Below are positions 49,441 through 58,650 of a stretch of DNA of 64,000 bases, in pieces. Under the pieces are notes generated by a model that saw only the letters and a list, made by a program, of their open reading frames with translations, searched no databases and was not told the origin of the DNA. Both the position numbers and the translations under genes were made by a program. The DNA is taken from NCBI GenBank assembly GCA_050330055.1, contig JBHJOF010000078.1, forward strand, positions 24,034 to 88,033, given 5' to 3'. Each line of letters starts with the position of its first letter. Positions within the stretch are counted from its first letter, which is position 1. This DNA comes from JBHJOF01 sp050330055 (GTDB taxonomy: Bacteria; Pseudomonadota; Alphaproteobacteria; Kiloniellales; JAKSDN01).

Positions 49441-51627
49441 TCATGCGGCAAGCGGCCGCCCTTTGTCGGCCATCACACGTTTCAGGCCGGCCTCGATTTC
49501 CTCGACGCCGGCGAAGGCGGCGCGCTCAAGCACCTTCGACACGCTGGGCGAGGCCTCGCCGCCGTGCACCCGTTGCACCGGCTGGTCGAGCCAGTCAAAG
49601 AAGCGCCGGTGGATCTCGTCGCCGAGCAGCGTGCCGTAGGATGTGCCGATCGCGCCCTGCTCTACGACCAGCACATTGTTGGTCTTGCGGATGCTGCGGC
49701 CGATGGTGCCCCAGTCGAGACTGGCCCGGTCCAGAGAGCGCAGGTCGACGACCTCGGCGTCGAGGCCCAGGCGCTCGACCGCTTCGAGCGTCCGCTGCAC
49801 CATGGAAAGGTAGGTCAGCACGGTCACTTCGCTGCCAGCGCGCGCCACTGACGCCCGGCCGATCGGGATGTGATAGTCCAGGTCGTCCACCGGCGCCGGC
49901 CCGGTGCTGTTGTAGAGATCGACGTGCTCCAGCACCAGGACCGGATCCTTGCAGGCCAGGGCGCTGTTCATGAGACCAACGTAGTCGAAGGGCGTCGAGG
50001 GCGCGACGATGCGCCAGCCGGGGCTGGTGGCGAAGATGCCGGTCGGATCCATGGAATGCTGCGAGCCATAGCCGGTGCCCATCGCCACCTTGGTACGCAG
50101 CACCAGCGGCATGTTGCTGTCGCCGCCGAACATGTGACGGGCCTTGGCGATCTGGTTGAACACCTGGTCCGCGGCGACCCACATGAAGTCGGGATACATG
50201 AATTCGACGACCGGCTTGTAGCGCCCGTCCATGGCGACGCCGCCGGCCAGGCCGGCGAAGGCGTTCTCACTGATCGGCGTGCCCAGGATGCGGTCGGGGA
50301 AGTCCTGGCTCAGCCCGCGCGTCGCACTGTTGGTGCCGCCGCGCAGGCGGTGAATGTCCTCGCCCAGGACGAAGATGGAGGGATCGGTTTCCATCCGCCG
50401 GTGCATGACCTCTGCCACCAGATCGATGAACTTCCGCTCCTCGACCTTGCCGGTGAAGCTCGACAGCTCGGCAGTGCGCAGTCCCTCGAGCTCCGACAGG
50501 TCGCCGCGCACGCCGTAGTCGCGAAAATCCGGGCTGGGCCAGAGCGCGTCGCGGATCTTACGCTTGTTGGCCGCCGGCTCGGTCAGCGCGTCGACCGCGC
50601 GCGCCATGGCGGCCTGGGCGCGCGAGCGCAGCGCGTCGACCTGCGCCTTGTCGATCACACCGCGGCCGATCATCTCGCGCGCCACCTGGTCCAGCGGATC
50701 GCGGCTGCGCCAAGCCGCTTCCTCTTCCTTCGTGCGGTAACCGAAGGCGCTGCCCGGCATCGGGCCGCTTTGATGGAAGAAGCGATAGACCTCGGCCTCG
50801 ATGATGGTCGGACCCCTGCCGGCGCGCATGTGCGCCAGCGCCTGATCCATCGCCAGCTTGACCGCCAGCAGGTCCATGCCGTCGACGCGCCAGGCCGGGA
50901 TCTTGAAGGCCTGGCCGCGTGACGACAGGCGCGGCTCGGCCGTTGACTCGTCGACCGTGGTGGCCACGGCATAGAGGTTGTTCTCGATGAAGAAGCAGAG
51001 CGGCAGATCCCAGGCCGCGGCCAGGTTCATGGTCTCCAGCACCGAGCCGATGTTGACCGCCCCGTCGCCGAAGTAGCTCACCACCACGTCGCCAGTGCCG
51101 GCCCGCTTGTGGCTCCAGGCGGCGCCGGCCGCCATCGGCACGCCGCCGCCGACGATGGCATTGGTGCCGAGCACGCCGGCCTCCGCCCAGCGCAGGTGCA
51201 TGGAGCCGCCGCGGCCTTTGCAGAAGCCCTGGGCGAGCCCCATGATCTCGGCCAGGGTCTTCTGCAGCAGCACCTGCACCTCGTCGGGCAGCTCGACCGC
51301 CGGATCGAGCCCCTGCTGCGCCAGATAGCAGAGCGACTTGGCGAGGAACTGGTGGTGGCCCCGGTGCGAGCCGTTGACCTGGTCAGAGCGGCGCAGCGGC
51401 GTGATCGAGCCCACGGCGCCGCCCTCCTGCCCGATACTGGAGTGCGCGGGCCCATGCACCAGCCCTTCGCCCACCAGCATGAGAACTGCCTCCTCGAAAG
51501 CGCGGATCAGATGCAGGTTGGTCAGCATGGCACCCAACAGCCGCGGCTCCGCGGCGGCCCAGTCTTCGCGGGTGCTGCGCAGCTCCACCCAGGGCGCCTC
51601 GCTGTGCAATGGCTTGCTCTGCGGCAT
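49441..51627 (-). CDS. Fused alpha-beta thiamine-dependent dehydrogenase E1
   Basis: A 728-residue protein joining E1 alpha and E1 beta of the 2-oxoacid/acetoin dehydrogenase type. The alpha half has the TPP motif GDGAVNIGSVLETMNLAAAW with the closing ENN near residue 218. The beta half starts near 395 (EERKFIDLVAEVMHRRMETD) and carries LGTPISENAFAGLAGG and RVHGGEASPSVSKVLE. E1 decarboxylates a 2-oxoacid and passes the acyl group to E2 lipoate. No E2 or E3 gene is in view, so the partner must be elsewhere or the enzyme works alone. The ATG at 51627 lies 20 bp after the SDR stop. Confidence 0.88.
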   Translation of the reverse strand: MPQSKPLHSEAPWVELRSTREDWAAAEPRLLGAMLTNLHLIRAFEEAVLMLVGEGLVHGPAHSSIGQEGGAVGSITPLRRSDQVNGSHRGHHQFLAKSLCYLAQQGLDPAVELPDEVQVLLQKTLAEIMGLAQGFCKGRGGSMHLRWAEAGVLGTNAIVGGGVPMAAGAAWSHKRAGTGDVVVSYFGDGAVNIGSVLETMNLAAAWDLPLCFFIENNLYAVATTVDESTAEPRLSSRGQAFKIPAWRVDGMDLLAVKLAMDQALAHMRAGRGPTIIEAEVYRFFHQSGPMPGSAFGYRTKEEEAAWRSRDPLDQVAREMIGRGVIDKAQVDALRSRAQAAMARAVDALTEPAANKRKIRDALWPSPDFRDYGVRGDLSELEGLRTAELSSFTGKVEERKFIDLVAEVMHRRMETDPSIFVLGEDIHRLRGGTNSATRGLSQDFPDRILGTPISENAFAGLAGGVAMDGRYKPVVEFMYPDFMWVAADQVFNQIAKARHMFGGDSNMPLVLRTKVAMGTGYGSQHSMDPTGIFATSPGWRIVAPSTPFDYVGLMNSALACKDPVLVLEHVDLYNSTGPAPVDDLDYHIPIGRASVARAGSEVTVLTYLSMVQRTLEAVERLGLDAEVVDLRSLDRASLDWGTIGRSIRKTNNVLVVEQGAIGTSYGTLLGDEIHRRFFDWLDQPVQRVHGGEASPSVSKVLERAAFAGVEEIEAGLKRVMADKGRPLAA

Positions 51628-51647
51628 GGCAGCGTCCTCGATCTCCG

Positions 51648-52478
51648 TCAAACGTATCCATAGGCGGACCAGCCGCCGTCGATGCCGATCACCTGACCGG
51701 TGATGTAGCGGGCGCGGTCGGAGGCCAGGAAGAGCGCCAGGTCGGCGACCTCCTCGACGCTGCCCAGGCGGCCCTGCGGGGTGCGGCGGACGAGCTGGTC
51801 CTCGCTGATCCGGCCGGCCTCCACCAGGCGCCCCACCAGGTCGGTCTTGATGTAGCCGGGCGCCAGCGCGTTGACTCGGAGGCCGTGCCGCGCCCATTCG
51901 ATGGCCAGCGCCTTGGACATCATCGCCACGCCGCCCTTGGTCGTGCAGTAGGCGAGGCGCTCGGGCGCCGCGACCACGCCGTACATCGAGGCGATGTTGA
52001 GGATGCAGCCCTGGCCCTGCGCCATCATCCGCGTGGCCGCCGCCTTGGCGCAGAGGAAGACGCCGGTCAGGTTGACGTCCAGGGTCCTCTGCCAGTCCTC
52101 GAGCGACAGCTCCAGGGTCGGCTGGTTCATGGCGATGCCGGCGTTGTTGATCAGTATGTCGAGACCGCCCCATTCGCGGTCGAGCGTTGCGAAGACGGTG
52201 TCCACCGCCGCCGCGTCCGCCACCGAGCCCGGCAGCGCCACGGCCTGGGCACCGGCCTGATGTTGGACCGCCGCCAACGCGCTATCCAGCGTCTCGCCCG
52301 CGAGGTCGTTAAGCCCGACGCGGCAACCCTGGTCGGCGAAGGCGCGGGCCATGCCGAGCCCGAGGCCCGCCGCCGCGCCGGTGATCAGCACGCGCCGCCC
52401 TTCAAGGTCGGGATAGCGCGCGCCGGCAGGGCTGGCCAGCGCCGTCCGGTCCGGGCTCGTGCTGTCGGCTACCGTCAT
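51648..52478 (-). CDS. Short-chain dehydrogenase/reductase
   Basis: A 276-residue classical SDR. Nucleotide site ITGAAAGLGLGMA near residue 33, NNAGIAMNQP, catalytic Ser in NIASMYG and YCTTKGG (Y-x3-K). C-terminal GQVIGIDGGWSAYGYV. It oxidises or reduces a hydroxyl/keto group with NAD(P). Its ATG overlaps the livF stop (ATGA), so it is translated with the transporter. Substrate is likely the compound carried by that transporter or a product of it. Confidence 0.9.
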   Translation of the reverse strand: MTVADSTSPDRTALASPAGARYPDLEGRRVLITGAAAGLGLGMARAFADQGCRVGLNDLAGETLDSALAAVQHQAGAQAVALPGSVADAAAVDTVFATLDREWGGLDILINNAGIAMNQPTLELSLEDWQRTLDVNLTGVFLCAKAAATRMMAQGQGCILNIASMYGVVAAPERLAYCTTKGGVAMMSKALAIEWARHGLRVNALAPGYIKTDLVGRLVEAGRISEDQLVRRTPQGRLGSVEEVADLALFLASDRARYITGQVIGIDGGWSAYGYV

Positions 52479-53182
52479 GAAACCTCCAGCCAGTCGCGCC
52501 GGATGTCCGGCCGTTCGCGCAGCGCCTCGGGCGGGCCGGAGAAGACGATCTCGCCGTGTCCCATGACGAAGATGCGCTGGGCGACCTTGAGGGCGATGGT
52601 CAGCTTTTGCTCGACCAGCACCACCGCCACGCCGCGGCGCTGGATGTCGAGGATCACCTCCAGGACGACCTCGACGATCTTGGGCGCCAGCCCCTCGGTC
52701 GGCTCGTCGATCAGCAGCACCTTCGGGTTGCCGAGCAGCGAGCGGCATATGGTCAGCATCTGCTGCTCGCCGCCGGAGAGATTGCCGGCCCGCATGTCGC
52801 GGCGCTCCTTGAGGCGCGGGAAGTAGCGGTACATGTCCTCCTGCGTCCAGCCGGTCGCTCCTGCCGGCGCGGGCTGCACGCCCATGTCCAGGTTCTCCGC
52901 CACGCTGAGATTGGGAAACACCAGCCGCTCTTCCGGCACGTAGCCGAGGCCGGCGCGGGCGACGGCATAGGGCCTTTGCCCGGTCAACTCGCGGCCGGCC
53001 AGGCGCACGTGCCCCTGGCTTGGCGGCACCAGTCCCATGATCGCCTTCAGGGTAGTCGAGCGTCCCGATCCATTGCGCCCGAGCAGGCTGAGAATGGCGC
53101 CTTCCTCGACGCTGAGGTCGACGCCGTGCAGGATGTGGCTCTTGCCGTAGTGGGCGTGCAGGCCTTCCACTTCGAGAAGCAT
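52475..53182 (-). CDS. livF: Branched-chain amino-acid-type ABC ATPase (LivF-like)
   Basis: A 235-residue ABC ATPase of the LivF type. Walker A LLGRNGSGRSTT near residue 36 (Arg in place of the usual catalytic Lys of GxGKST), signature NLSGGEQQMLTICRSL near 133, Walker B VLLIDEPTEGLAPKIV. The Lys-to-Arg change in Walker A is unusual and could lower activity. Overlaps livG by one base at its start and the SDR by four at its end. The transporter may carry an organic acid rather than amino acids. Confidence 0.9.
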   Translation of the reverse strand: MLLEVEGLHAHYGKSHILHGVDLSVEEGAILSLLGRNGSGRSTTLKAIMGLVPPSQGHVRLAGRELTGQRPYAVARAGLGYVPEERLVFPNLSVAENLDMGVQPAPAGATGWTQEDMYRYFPRLKERRDMRAGNLSGGEQQMLTICRSLLGNPKVLLIDEPTEGLAPKIVEVVLEVILDIQRRGVAVVLVEQKLTIALKVAQRIFVMGHGEIVFSGPPEALRERPDIRRDWLEVS

Positions 53183-53937
53183 CAGGCGACCTCCTCGCCG
53201 AGATAGGCTTCCTGAACCTCGCGGTTGTTGCGGATCTCGTCGGGCGTACCGGTCGCGAGAATGTTGCCGTAGACCAGCACCGATATGCGGTCGCAGAGAC
53301 TGAAGACTACGCTCATGTCGTGCTCCACGACGAGCAGGGTCTTGCCTTGGGTTACCTCGCGGATCAGCTCGACCGAACGGTCGGTTTCCTCCCGCGACAT
53401 GCCGGAGGTCGGCTCGTCCAGCAGGATGACTTCGGCGCCCGTGGCCAGGGTCATGCCAATCTCCAGCGCGCGCTGCTCCGAATAGGTGAGGTCGCCGGCC
53501 GGGTCCCGGGACCTGTGGGCCAGGCGCACGCGCACCAGGATCTCCTCGGTTTCGCGATTGACGGCCGAAAGCCGGGAGACCGGGCGGAACAGGGCATAGC
53601 GGATGCCGTGCCGCGCCATGACGCCGATGCGCAGGTTCTCGAACACCGACAACCGGTGAAAGATGTTGGTAATCTGGAAGGAGCGCGACAGGCCGCGGCG
53701 GTTGATCTGGTGCGGCGGCAGGCCCGAGATGCGCTGCCCGCGCAGGCGAATCTCGCCGGCGGTCGGCGAGAACATGCCGGAGATCAGGTTGAAGAGCGTC
53801 GACTTGCCGGCGCCATTGGGCCCGATGACGGCATGACGCTCCCCCGGGGCGACCTTGAGGTTGACTCCGTTCATGACGACGAGCGGCCCGAAGGCCATGC
53901 CGAGGTTGTGCAGCTCAAGCAGGGGCGTCGCGGCCAT
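53182..53937 (-). CDS. livG: Branched-chain amino-acid-type ABC ATPase (LivG-like)
   Basis: A 251-residue ABC ATPase of the LivG type. Walker A IGPNGAGKSTLFNLI near residue 38, signature LTYSEQRALEIGMTLA (SEQ form), Walker B VILLDEPTSGMSREE, switch histidine in VVEHDMSVVF. It forms the ATPase pair with the LivF-like subunit. The ATG is five bases after the livM stop. Confidence 0.93.
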   Translation of the reverse strand: MAATPLLELHNLGMAFGPLVVMNGVNLKVAPGERHAVIGPNGAGKSTLFNLISGMFSPTAGEIRLRGQRISGLPPHQINRRGLSRSFQITNIFHRLSVFENLRIGVMARHGIRYALFRPVSRLSAVNRETEEILVRVRLAHRSRDPAGDLTYSEQRALEIGMTLATGAEVILLDEPTSGMSREETDRSVELIREVTQGKTLLVVEHDMSVVFSLCDRISVLVYGNILATGTPDEIRNNREVQEAYLGEEVA

Positions 53938-53941
53938 GGTA

Positions 53942-55228
53942 CTAGGCTCCCTGCGGCTGTTCGAGCTCGGGCTTGAAGCGCTCCGCCTCGGCGCGCTCCA
54001 GCACGCGGTCCCAGACGGCGCGCAGCCGCGTCCTTGCCCGCGGCAGGAGCAGGCCGCCGAGGCCGGCGAGCAGCACCGGGACGATCCAGGTCAAAGGACT
54101 GAAAGGTGCCCACTGAGCGCCGAAGAGCGTGAAGGGCGGGAAGCCCATGTCGGCCTGGCGGCGTGCCACAAGGTACCCCGGGGAGAACAGCACGTCGAAG
54201 GCTTCGATCATGAAGACCGCCGCGCCGGCGAGGCAGAGGCCGGATAGTAAGGACAAGAGGTAGGGCAGGGCCAGCTCGTGCCCGCGCAGACGCCTCCAGT
54301 GCGCGATATGAACCTGGACCACCCCGCCGATGCCATGCGGCGCGTAGAGCATGACCAGCACGAAAATGAGGCCCTGATAGAGCAGCCAGGAGCGCGTCAC
54401 GTCGGAGACCAGCGAGGCGAAGAGGGTGAAGATGCTGGCTCCGATGATCGGCCCGAAGAAGACGGTCGAGCCGCCGACGAAGGTGTGCAGCACCACCTGG
54501 GCGGAGATATGGGTCGAGAACAGCGTGTAGTTCGCGGTCTCGTTGGAGATCGCAAGGAGGGCGCCGGCGACGCCGGAGAACATGGCCGAGACCGCGAAGA
54601 TGATGACCTTGGTGGTATGTGCGTTGTAGCCCAGGAAACGGACGCGCTGCTCGTTGTCGCGCAGTGCCAGCGTCAGTCGCCCGAAGGGCGTGCGCGTATA
54701 GCCCCACAGCAGGGCGATGCTGCCCACGGTCCAGGCCAGGGCCAGATAGTAGACCTCCAGCGAGGAGCCGAAAGTGAAGCCGGCCCAGGGCAGGCGCATT
54801 GATGACAGGCCAGCCTCGCCGCCGAACAGGCCCTGCCAGTGGGGGGCGAGGGAATGCAGCAGTTCGGCGATGGCCAGCGTAACGAGCGCGAAGTACACGC
54901 CGGAGCGTATGGTCGCGAAATAGCCTGTGACGGCGCCCACCAGGAAGGCACAGAGCGCACCGGCCAGCGGCAGGAGCGGTGTTGGAAAGGGGACCAGCTG
55001 ATCCTCGATCACCAGCATGAGGTGAAGCGTGGCGAAGGCACCGACACTGAAAAACGCTGCGTGTCCGAAGGACAGCAGGCCGGCCTGGCCGATCAGCAGG
55101 TTGAAGGCTACCGCGAAGAGCGACGCGATCAACATGTTCGTCATCGCGTTCTGCAGACCGATGTGGAGGAACGGGGGAACTGCCAGCAGAATGGCAAGAA
55201 GCACGGCGATTGCTGCAAGTCGCGCCAT
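53942..55228 (-). CDS. livM: Branched-chain amino-acid-type ABC permease (LivM-like)
   Basis: A 428-residue permease with about ten hydrophobic segments. Family blocks include NLLIGQAGLLSFGHAAFFSVGA near residue 42, GYTRTPFGRLTLALRDNEQRVRFLGYN near 190 (shown in part) and GGSTVFFGPIIGASIF near 260. It has an extended C-terminus of about 90 residues with two more hydrophobic segments. The ATG at 55228 is 15 bases after the livH stop. Confidence 0.92.
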   Translation of the reverse strand: MARLAAIAVLLAILLAVPPFLHIGLQNAMTNMLIASLFAVAFNLLIGQAGLLSFGHAAFFSVGAFATLHLMLVIEDQLVPFPTPLLPLAGALCAFLVGAVTGYFATIRSGVYFALVTLAIAELLHSLAPHWQGLFGGEAGLSSMRLPWAGFTFGSSLEVYYLALAWTVGSIALLWGYTRTPFGRLTLALRDNEQRVRFLGYNAHTTKVIIFAVSAMFSGVAGALLAISNETANYTLFSTHISAQVVLHTFVGGSTVFFGPIIGASIFTLFASLVSDVTRSWLLYQGLIFVLVMLYAPHGIGGVVQVHIAHWRRLRGHELALPYLLSLLSGLCLAGAAVFMIEAFDVLFSPGYLVARRQADMGFPPFTLFGAQWAPFSPLTWIVPVLLAGLGGLLLPRARTRLRAVWDRVLERAEAERFKPELEQPQGA

Positions 55229-55243
55229 GGCCGGCCCCCGCTC

Positions 55244-56185
55244 TCAGTTGCGCTCGCCCATGAGGCCGGCCGGGCGGACCAGCAGCACGATGAGCATCAG
55301 CAGGAACGGCACGGTTCCGGAGATGGAGGAGAGGGTGAGCGTGAAGAGCCCGCCTATGTCGCGGGCCCAACTGCCCAACCCGACCCAGTCGAGCGCGCCG
55401 GCCAGCGACCAGTCGAGCCCGACGGCGAAGGAGCTGAACAGGCCGATCATGAGGGCCGCGAGCAGCGAGCCTTCCAGCGAGCCCAGGCCGCCCACAACGA
55501 CGACGACGAAGACGATCACGCCGAGCTCGAGCGCCATGTTTGGATTGGTCGGGAAGAAGGCGCCGGCCACAGCGCCGCCCAGTCCGGCCAGGGCCGCGCC
55601 GGTGCCGAAGACGCCCATGAAGACCAAGGGCACGTTGTGGCCGAGAGCTTCGGCCATGGTCGGCAGGCGCTCGGCCGCGCGGACCACTAGGCCGGCGCGG
55701 GTGCGCGAGAGCAGCAAGTAGAGGATGACGAACATGCCGACCGCCACCATGCCGATGAACAGGCGGTAGAAGGGGTAGTTCGTGCCGAAGATGGTGAAAG
55801 CCGGAAAGCGCAAGTAGTCCGGCATGGCGTAGTTGACGGGGAAGTCGCCGTAGAAGAGCTTGATGACCTCCTCGAAGATGAAGGCAAGCCCGAAGGTCAG
55901 CAGCAGCTCGTGGGCGTGCCCGTACCTATGCACGCGGCGCAGCAGATAGCGCTCCACCAGAATGCCCAGCAGGCCGACGAAAAGTGGCGCCAGCAGCAGG
56001 CCGACCCAGAAGTCGACCAAGGTCGTGATGGTATAGGCGATGTAGGCGCCCAGCATGTAGAAGCTGGCGTGCGCGAAGTTGAGCACGCCCATCATGCCGA
56101 AGATGAGCGTCAGCCCGGACGACACCATGAAGAGGAGCAGCCCGTAGATAACGCCGTTCAATATGGATATGACATAGAATTCCAT
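55244..56185 (-). CDS. livH: Branched-chain amino-acid-type ABC permease (LivH-like)
   Basis: A 313-residue permease with about eight hydrophobic segments and the family signature LTLIFGMMGVLNFAHASFYMLGAY near residues 25-48 (shown in part) and GALAGLGGAVAGAFFPTNPNMALELG near 220. It forms the channel with the LivM-like subunit. It lies 124 bp after the binding-protein gene. Confidence 0.92.
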   Translation of the reverse strand: MEFYVISILNGVIYGLLLFMVSSGLTLIFGMMGVLNFAHASFYMLGAYIAYTITTLVDFWVGLLLAPLFVGLLGILVERYLLRRVHRYGHAHELLLTFGLAFIFEEVIKLFYGDFPVNYAMPDYLRFPAFTIFGTNYPFYRLFIGMVAVGMFVILYLLLSRTRAGLVVRAAERLPTMAEALGHNVPLVFMGVFGTGAALAGLGGAVAGAFFPTNPNMALELGVIVFVVVVVGGLGSLEGSLLAALMIGLFSSFAVGLDWSLAGALDWVGLGSWARDIGGLFTLTLSSISGTVPFLLMLIVLLVRPAGLMGERN

Positions 56186-56309
56186 TGCCGGCGCGCTCTC
56201 CAGTGCGGTTGGCTGCCTGCGGGACGCCGAGACTCGGTCGCCGACGACGCCGATCGGGGGCGGTGCGGCCGGGCGTGCCGTCGGGGCGCGCCCGGCCAGG
56301 TCCGTCGAA

Positions 56310-57551
56310 TCAGGACGGCCGCTTCATGCTGCAGGAGTCCTGCACCGGGTAGATCGCATCGGCGCCGGGGACAACCTTGACGACCCCGAAGCCCATGTTG
56401 GTGTCGTCCACCGGATACTTGGGATCCTTGACGACCTGGGAGACCACCACCGGCAGGATCGCCTGGTGATCCTCGCCACGGATGCTGATGGGACCGATCG
56501 GCGTATCGATCGAGGCTTCCTCCAGCGCCTGTGCGATCTCCGTCGTCTTGATCTCGGCGCCGCCGAAGTCGATTTTTTCCAGCGCAGCGCGCAGCATGCG
56601 AATGGCATTGACCGTCTGCGGCTCGATGTAGACCGGCAGATGGCCGGTCTTCCCCTTGTAGTCGTCCGGGAAGTCGGAATCGTCGGCCGCGATATTATAG
56701 GTATGCGCTAGATAGTGGCCGACGGCGGTCTCGCCGGCATTGGCGATGTTGCCGACCTGGTCGAGGAAGGTGGTGCCGAAGCGCACCTTAAGTCCGGCGT
56801 CACCCGCCGCCTTCATGAGCAGCAGCAGGTCGTTGGACCAGTTGCCGGTGATGACGGTGTCCGGTTTGGCATCCTTTATCTTCGCGACGAAGGGCGCGAA
56901 GTCCTGGATCTTGTTCACCTCGTGCAGCACCTTCTCGACCACCTCGTAATCGCCCGGTTGAGCGGCGTCGACGATGGCCGCCTCCATGTCGGTGCCCCAG
57001 GAGTAGTTCTGGTTGATCGAGTAGACCCGCGAGCCGAGATCGCCTGATTCCTTCATGGCGTCGACCAGGGCGTTGACCCGCATCGGTGCCGTGGTCGTGA
57101 AGCGGAAGTGGTAGAAGTGGCATTTGTCGCCGGTGAGCTCGAGCGCTTCGGCGCCGAGATTCAGGTACATGATCTCGTTGCCGGGATTGCGCAGGTTGTG
57201 CTTGCGCACGTCCTCGGTGACCTGGCCGGCGATGGCCGAGGAGGCACCCTGCAGGACGATGTGCACGCCGTCGGCAACCGCCTGCTTGAACTTGTCGGCC
57301 GCGCCGGTCGTGCCGCCGGCATTGTCGTATTCGATCACCTCGATCGGCGCGCCGTTGAAGCCGCCCTTCGCATTGATGTCGTCGACCACGTACTTCGCGG
57401 CCGTGGCAAAGAGCCTGCCGGTCGAAGTCTGGGCGCCGGAGAGCGACTCGATGATGCCGATTTTCAGGGATTCCGCTTGCACCGATCCGGCGGACAGGCC
57501 AAGCGTGACGACGGCCAGGCTCGCGGCAAGGCCAAAGACTCTGCGCTTCAT
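56310..57551 (-). CDS. Periplasmic binding protein, Leu/Ile/Val type (LivK-like)
   Basis: A 413-residue class-I periplasmic binding protein. Signal peptide MKRRVFGLAASLAVVTLGLS through SVQA, then IGIIESLSGAQTSTGRLF near residue 31, and YSINQNYSWGTDMEAAIVDAA near 180. First gene of the transporter operon (binding protein, livH, livM, livG, livF, then SDR, E1 and VOC). The flanking catabolic enzymes suggest an aromatic or hydroxy-acid ligand rather than an amino acid. A GGGAGGATAC site precedes the ATG. Confidence 0.9.
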   Translation of the reverse strand: MKRRVFGLAASLAVVTLGLSAGSVQAESLKIGIIESLSGAQTSTGRLFATAAKYVVDDINAKGGFNGAPIEVIEYDNAGGTTGAADKFKQAVADGVHIVLQGASSAIAGQVTEDVRKHNLRNPGNEIMYLNLGAEALELTGDKCHFYHFRFTTTAPMRVNALVDAMKESGDLGSRVYSINQNYSWGTDMEAAIVDAAQPGDYEVVEKVLHEVNKIQDFAPFVAKIKDAKPDTVITGNWSNDLLLLMKAAGDAGLKVRFGTTFLDQVGNIANAGETAVGHYLAHTYNIAADDSDFPDDYKGKTGHLPVYIEPQTVNAIRMLRAALEKIDFGGAEIKTTEIAQALEEASIDTPIGPISIRGEDHQAILPVVVSQVVKDPKYPVDDTNMGFGVVKVVPGADAIYPVQDSCSMKRPS

Positions 57552-57624
57552 CTGTATCCTCCCACTTGTTTGCTCAAGGTTTGCATTGACTTAGTCCATT
57601 CCGATCTGCGCTCGATGGGCCCGG

Positions 57625-58461
57625 TCATCGCGTCGGGCCCGCTATGGCCGCTTCCCGCTGAGCCTTCGCCATGGGCACGGCTCCTATGAAATCGGCCAGA
57701 AGGCGTACCTGGGCATCGAGCATGTGGCGCCCGTGGTGCAGGCTGCAGCCGCATTGCGCCGCACGGGCCAGCAGCGCTGTGGTCTCGGGTTTCATGATCA
57801 CCTCGGCCACGATCATCTCCGGCGTCAGTTTGTCCGCCGCGAGCGGCAGCGGATCGTCTGCCCGAAGGCCGAGGGACGTTGCGTTGATGATCAGCTCATG
57901 GTTGCCCGGCTCCGCCGGGCCGGCACGCACGTCGCAGGCCGGGAAGGGCTGCTTGACCTTTGCCGCAAGGGCCTCGGCCTTTGCCGCCGTGCGGTTGGCG
58001 ATGGTCAGGCCCACGCAGCCTTGCGCGGCCAGGGCAAAGGCGATGGCCGAGGCGGCGCCGCCGGCGCCCACTAGCAGCACGCGCCGTCCCGCCGGGTCGT
58101 ACCCTTGCCGCAGCAGGCCTTCGACGAAGCCCCGGCCGTCGAACATGTCGCAGTGCATGCGGCCATCGGCATCGCGCCGCACGGCGTTGGCCGCACCGAC
58201 CTGTCGGGCCGCGGCGCCGACGTGGTCACAGAGAGCCAGAATCGCGGATTTGTGCGGCAGGGTGACCACCAGACCGCCCAGGTTGCGCAGGCGGCGCAGT
58301 CCGCCCCAGACGGCCTCCAGGTCGTCTGCTTTCACGTGCAGGGGCACCAGCACCGCGTCGGCGCCATGACTCGCGAAGTAGGCGTTCATGACCTCGGGCG
58401 TGCGCACGTGCCCGACCGGATCGGCGAGGATTCCGAATAGCTTGGTCTGGCCGGTGATCAT
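57625..58461 (-). CDS. Shikimate-dehydrogenase-like (AroE family) protein
   Basis: A 278-residue AroE-type enzyme. The catalytic Lys is present in VTLPHK and the Asp in CDMFDGRGFVEG. NADP binding is shown by VGAGGAASAIAFAL and ANRTAAKAE. The usual substrate-binding 'SLSP' near the N-terminus reads VRTP here, so the carboxylate/hydroxyl recognition differs from true shikimate dehydrogenase. Its place among transporter and catabolic genes suggests a specialised hydroxy-acid or quinate-like substrate. It follows the LivK-like gene on the same strand side and is divergent from the SDR at 58651. Confidence 0.82.
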   Translation of the reverse strand: MITGQTKLFGILADPVGHVRTPEVMNAYFASHGADAVLVPLHVKADDLEAVWGGLRRLRNLGGLVVTLPHKSAILALCDHVGAAARQVGAANAVRRDADGRMHCDMFDGRGFVEGLLRQGYDPAGRRVLLVGAGGAASAIAFALAAQGCVGLTIANRTAAKAEALAAKVKQPFPACDVRAGPAEPGNHELIINATSLGLRADDPLPLAADKLTPEMIVAEVIMKPETTALLARAAQCGCSLHHGRHMLDAQVRLLADFIGAVPMAKAQREAAIAGPTR

Positions 58462-58546
58462 CTCTAGCGCCTAGAGCGTCTCCCTGGTGGCGGCTTCCTG
58501 GCCGGCACCCCGTTTTCATTGTCGCCCTTTTTTAGCAGGTTATATG

Positions 58547-58559
58547 CTTGTCTGACAAG
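58547..58559. promoter_or_regulatory. Palindromic GntR (FadR-type) operator
   Basis: CTTGTCTGACAAG is a perfect palindrome around one base, and its core TTGTCTGACAA matches the FadR-subgroup GntR consensus TnGTnnnACnA exactly. It lies in the divergent spacer between the AroE-like gene and the SDR gene; the GntR regulator encoded at 59417 follows in the rightward operon. Autoregulation with control of both sides is likely. Confidence 0.65.
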
Positions 58560-58650
58560 TAGCTTTCGCCTAGGCTACGGTGCAAAAGACGCAGTCGGCC
58601 TCGTCCGCGCTGATCTTGGCGCCGTGCAGCGGCGGCTCTCGGGAGGAAAG

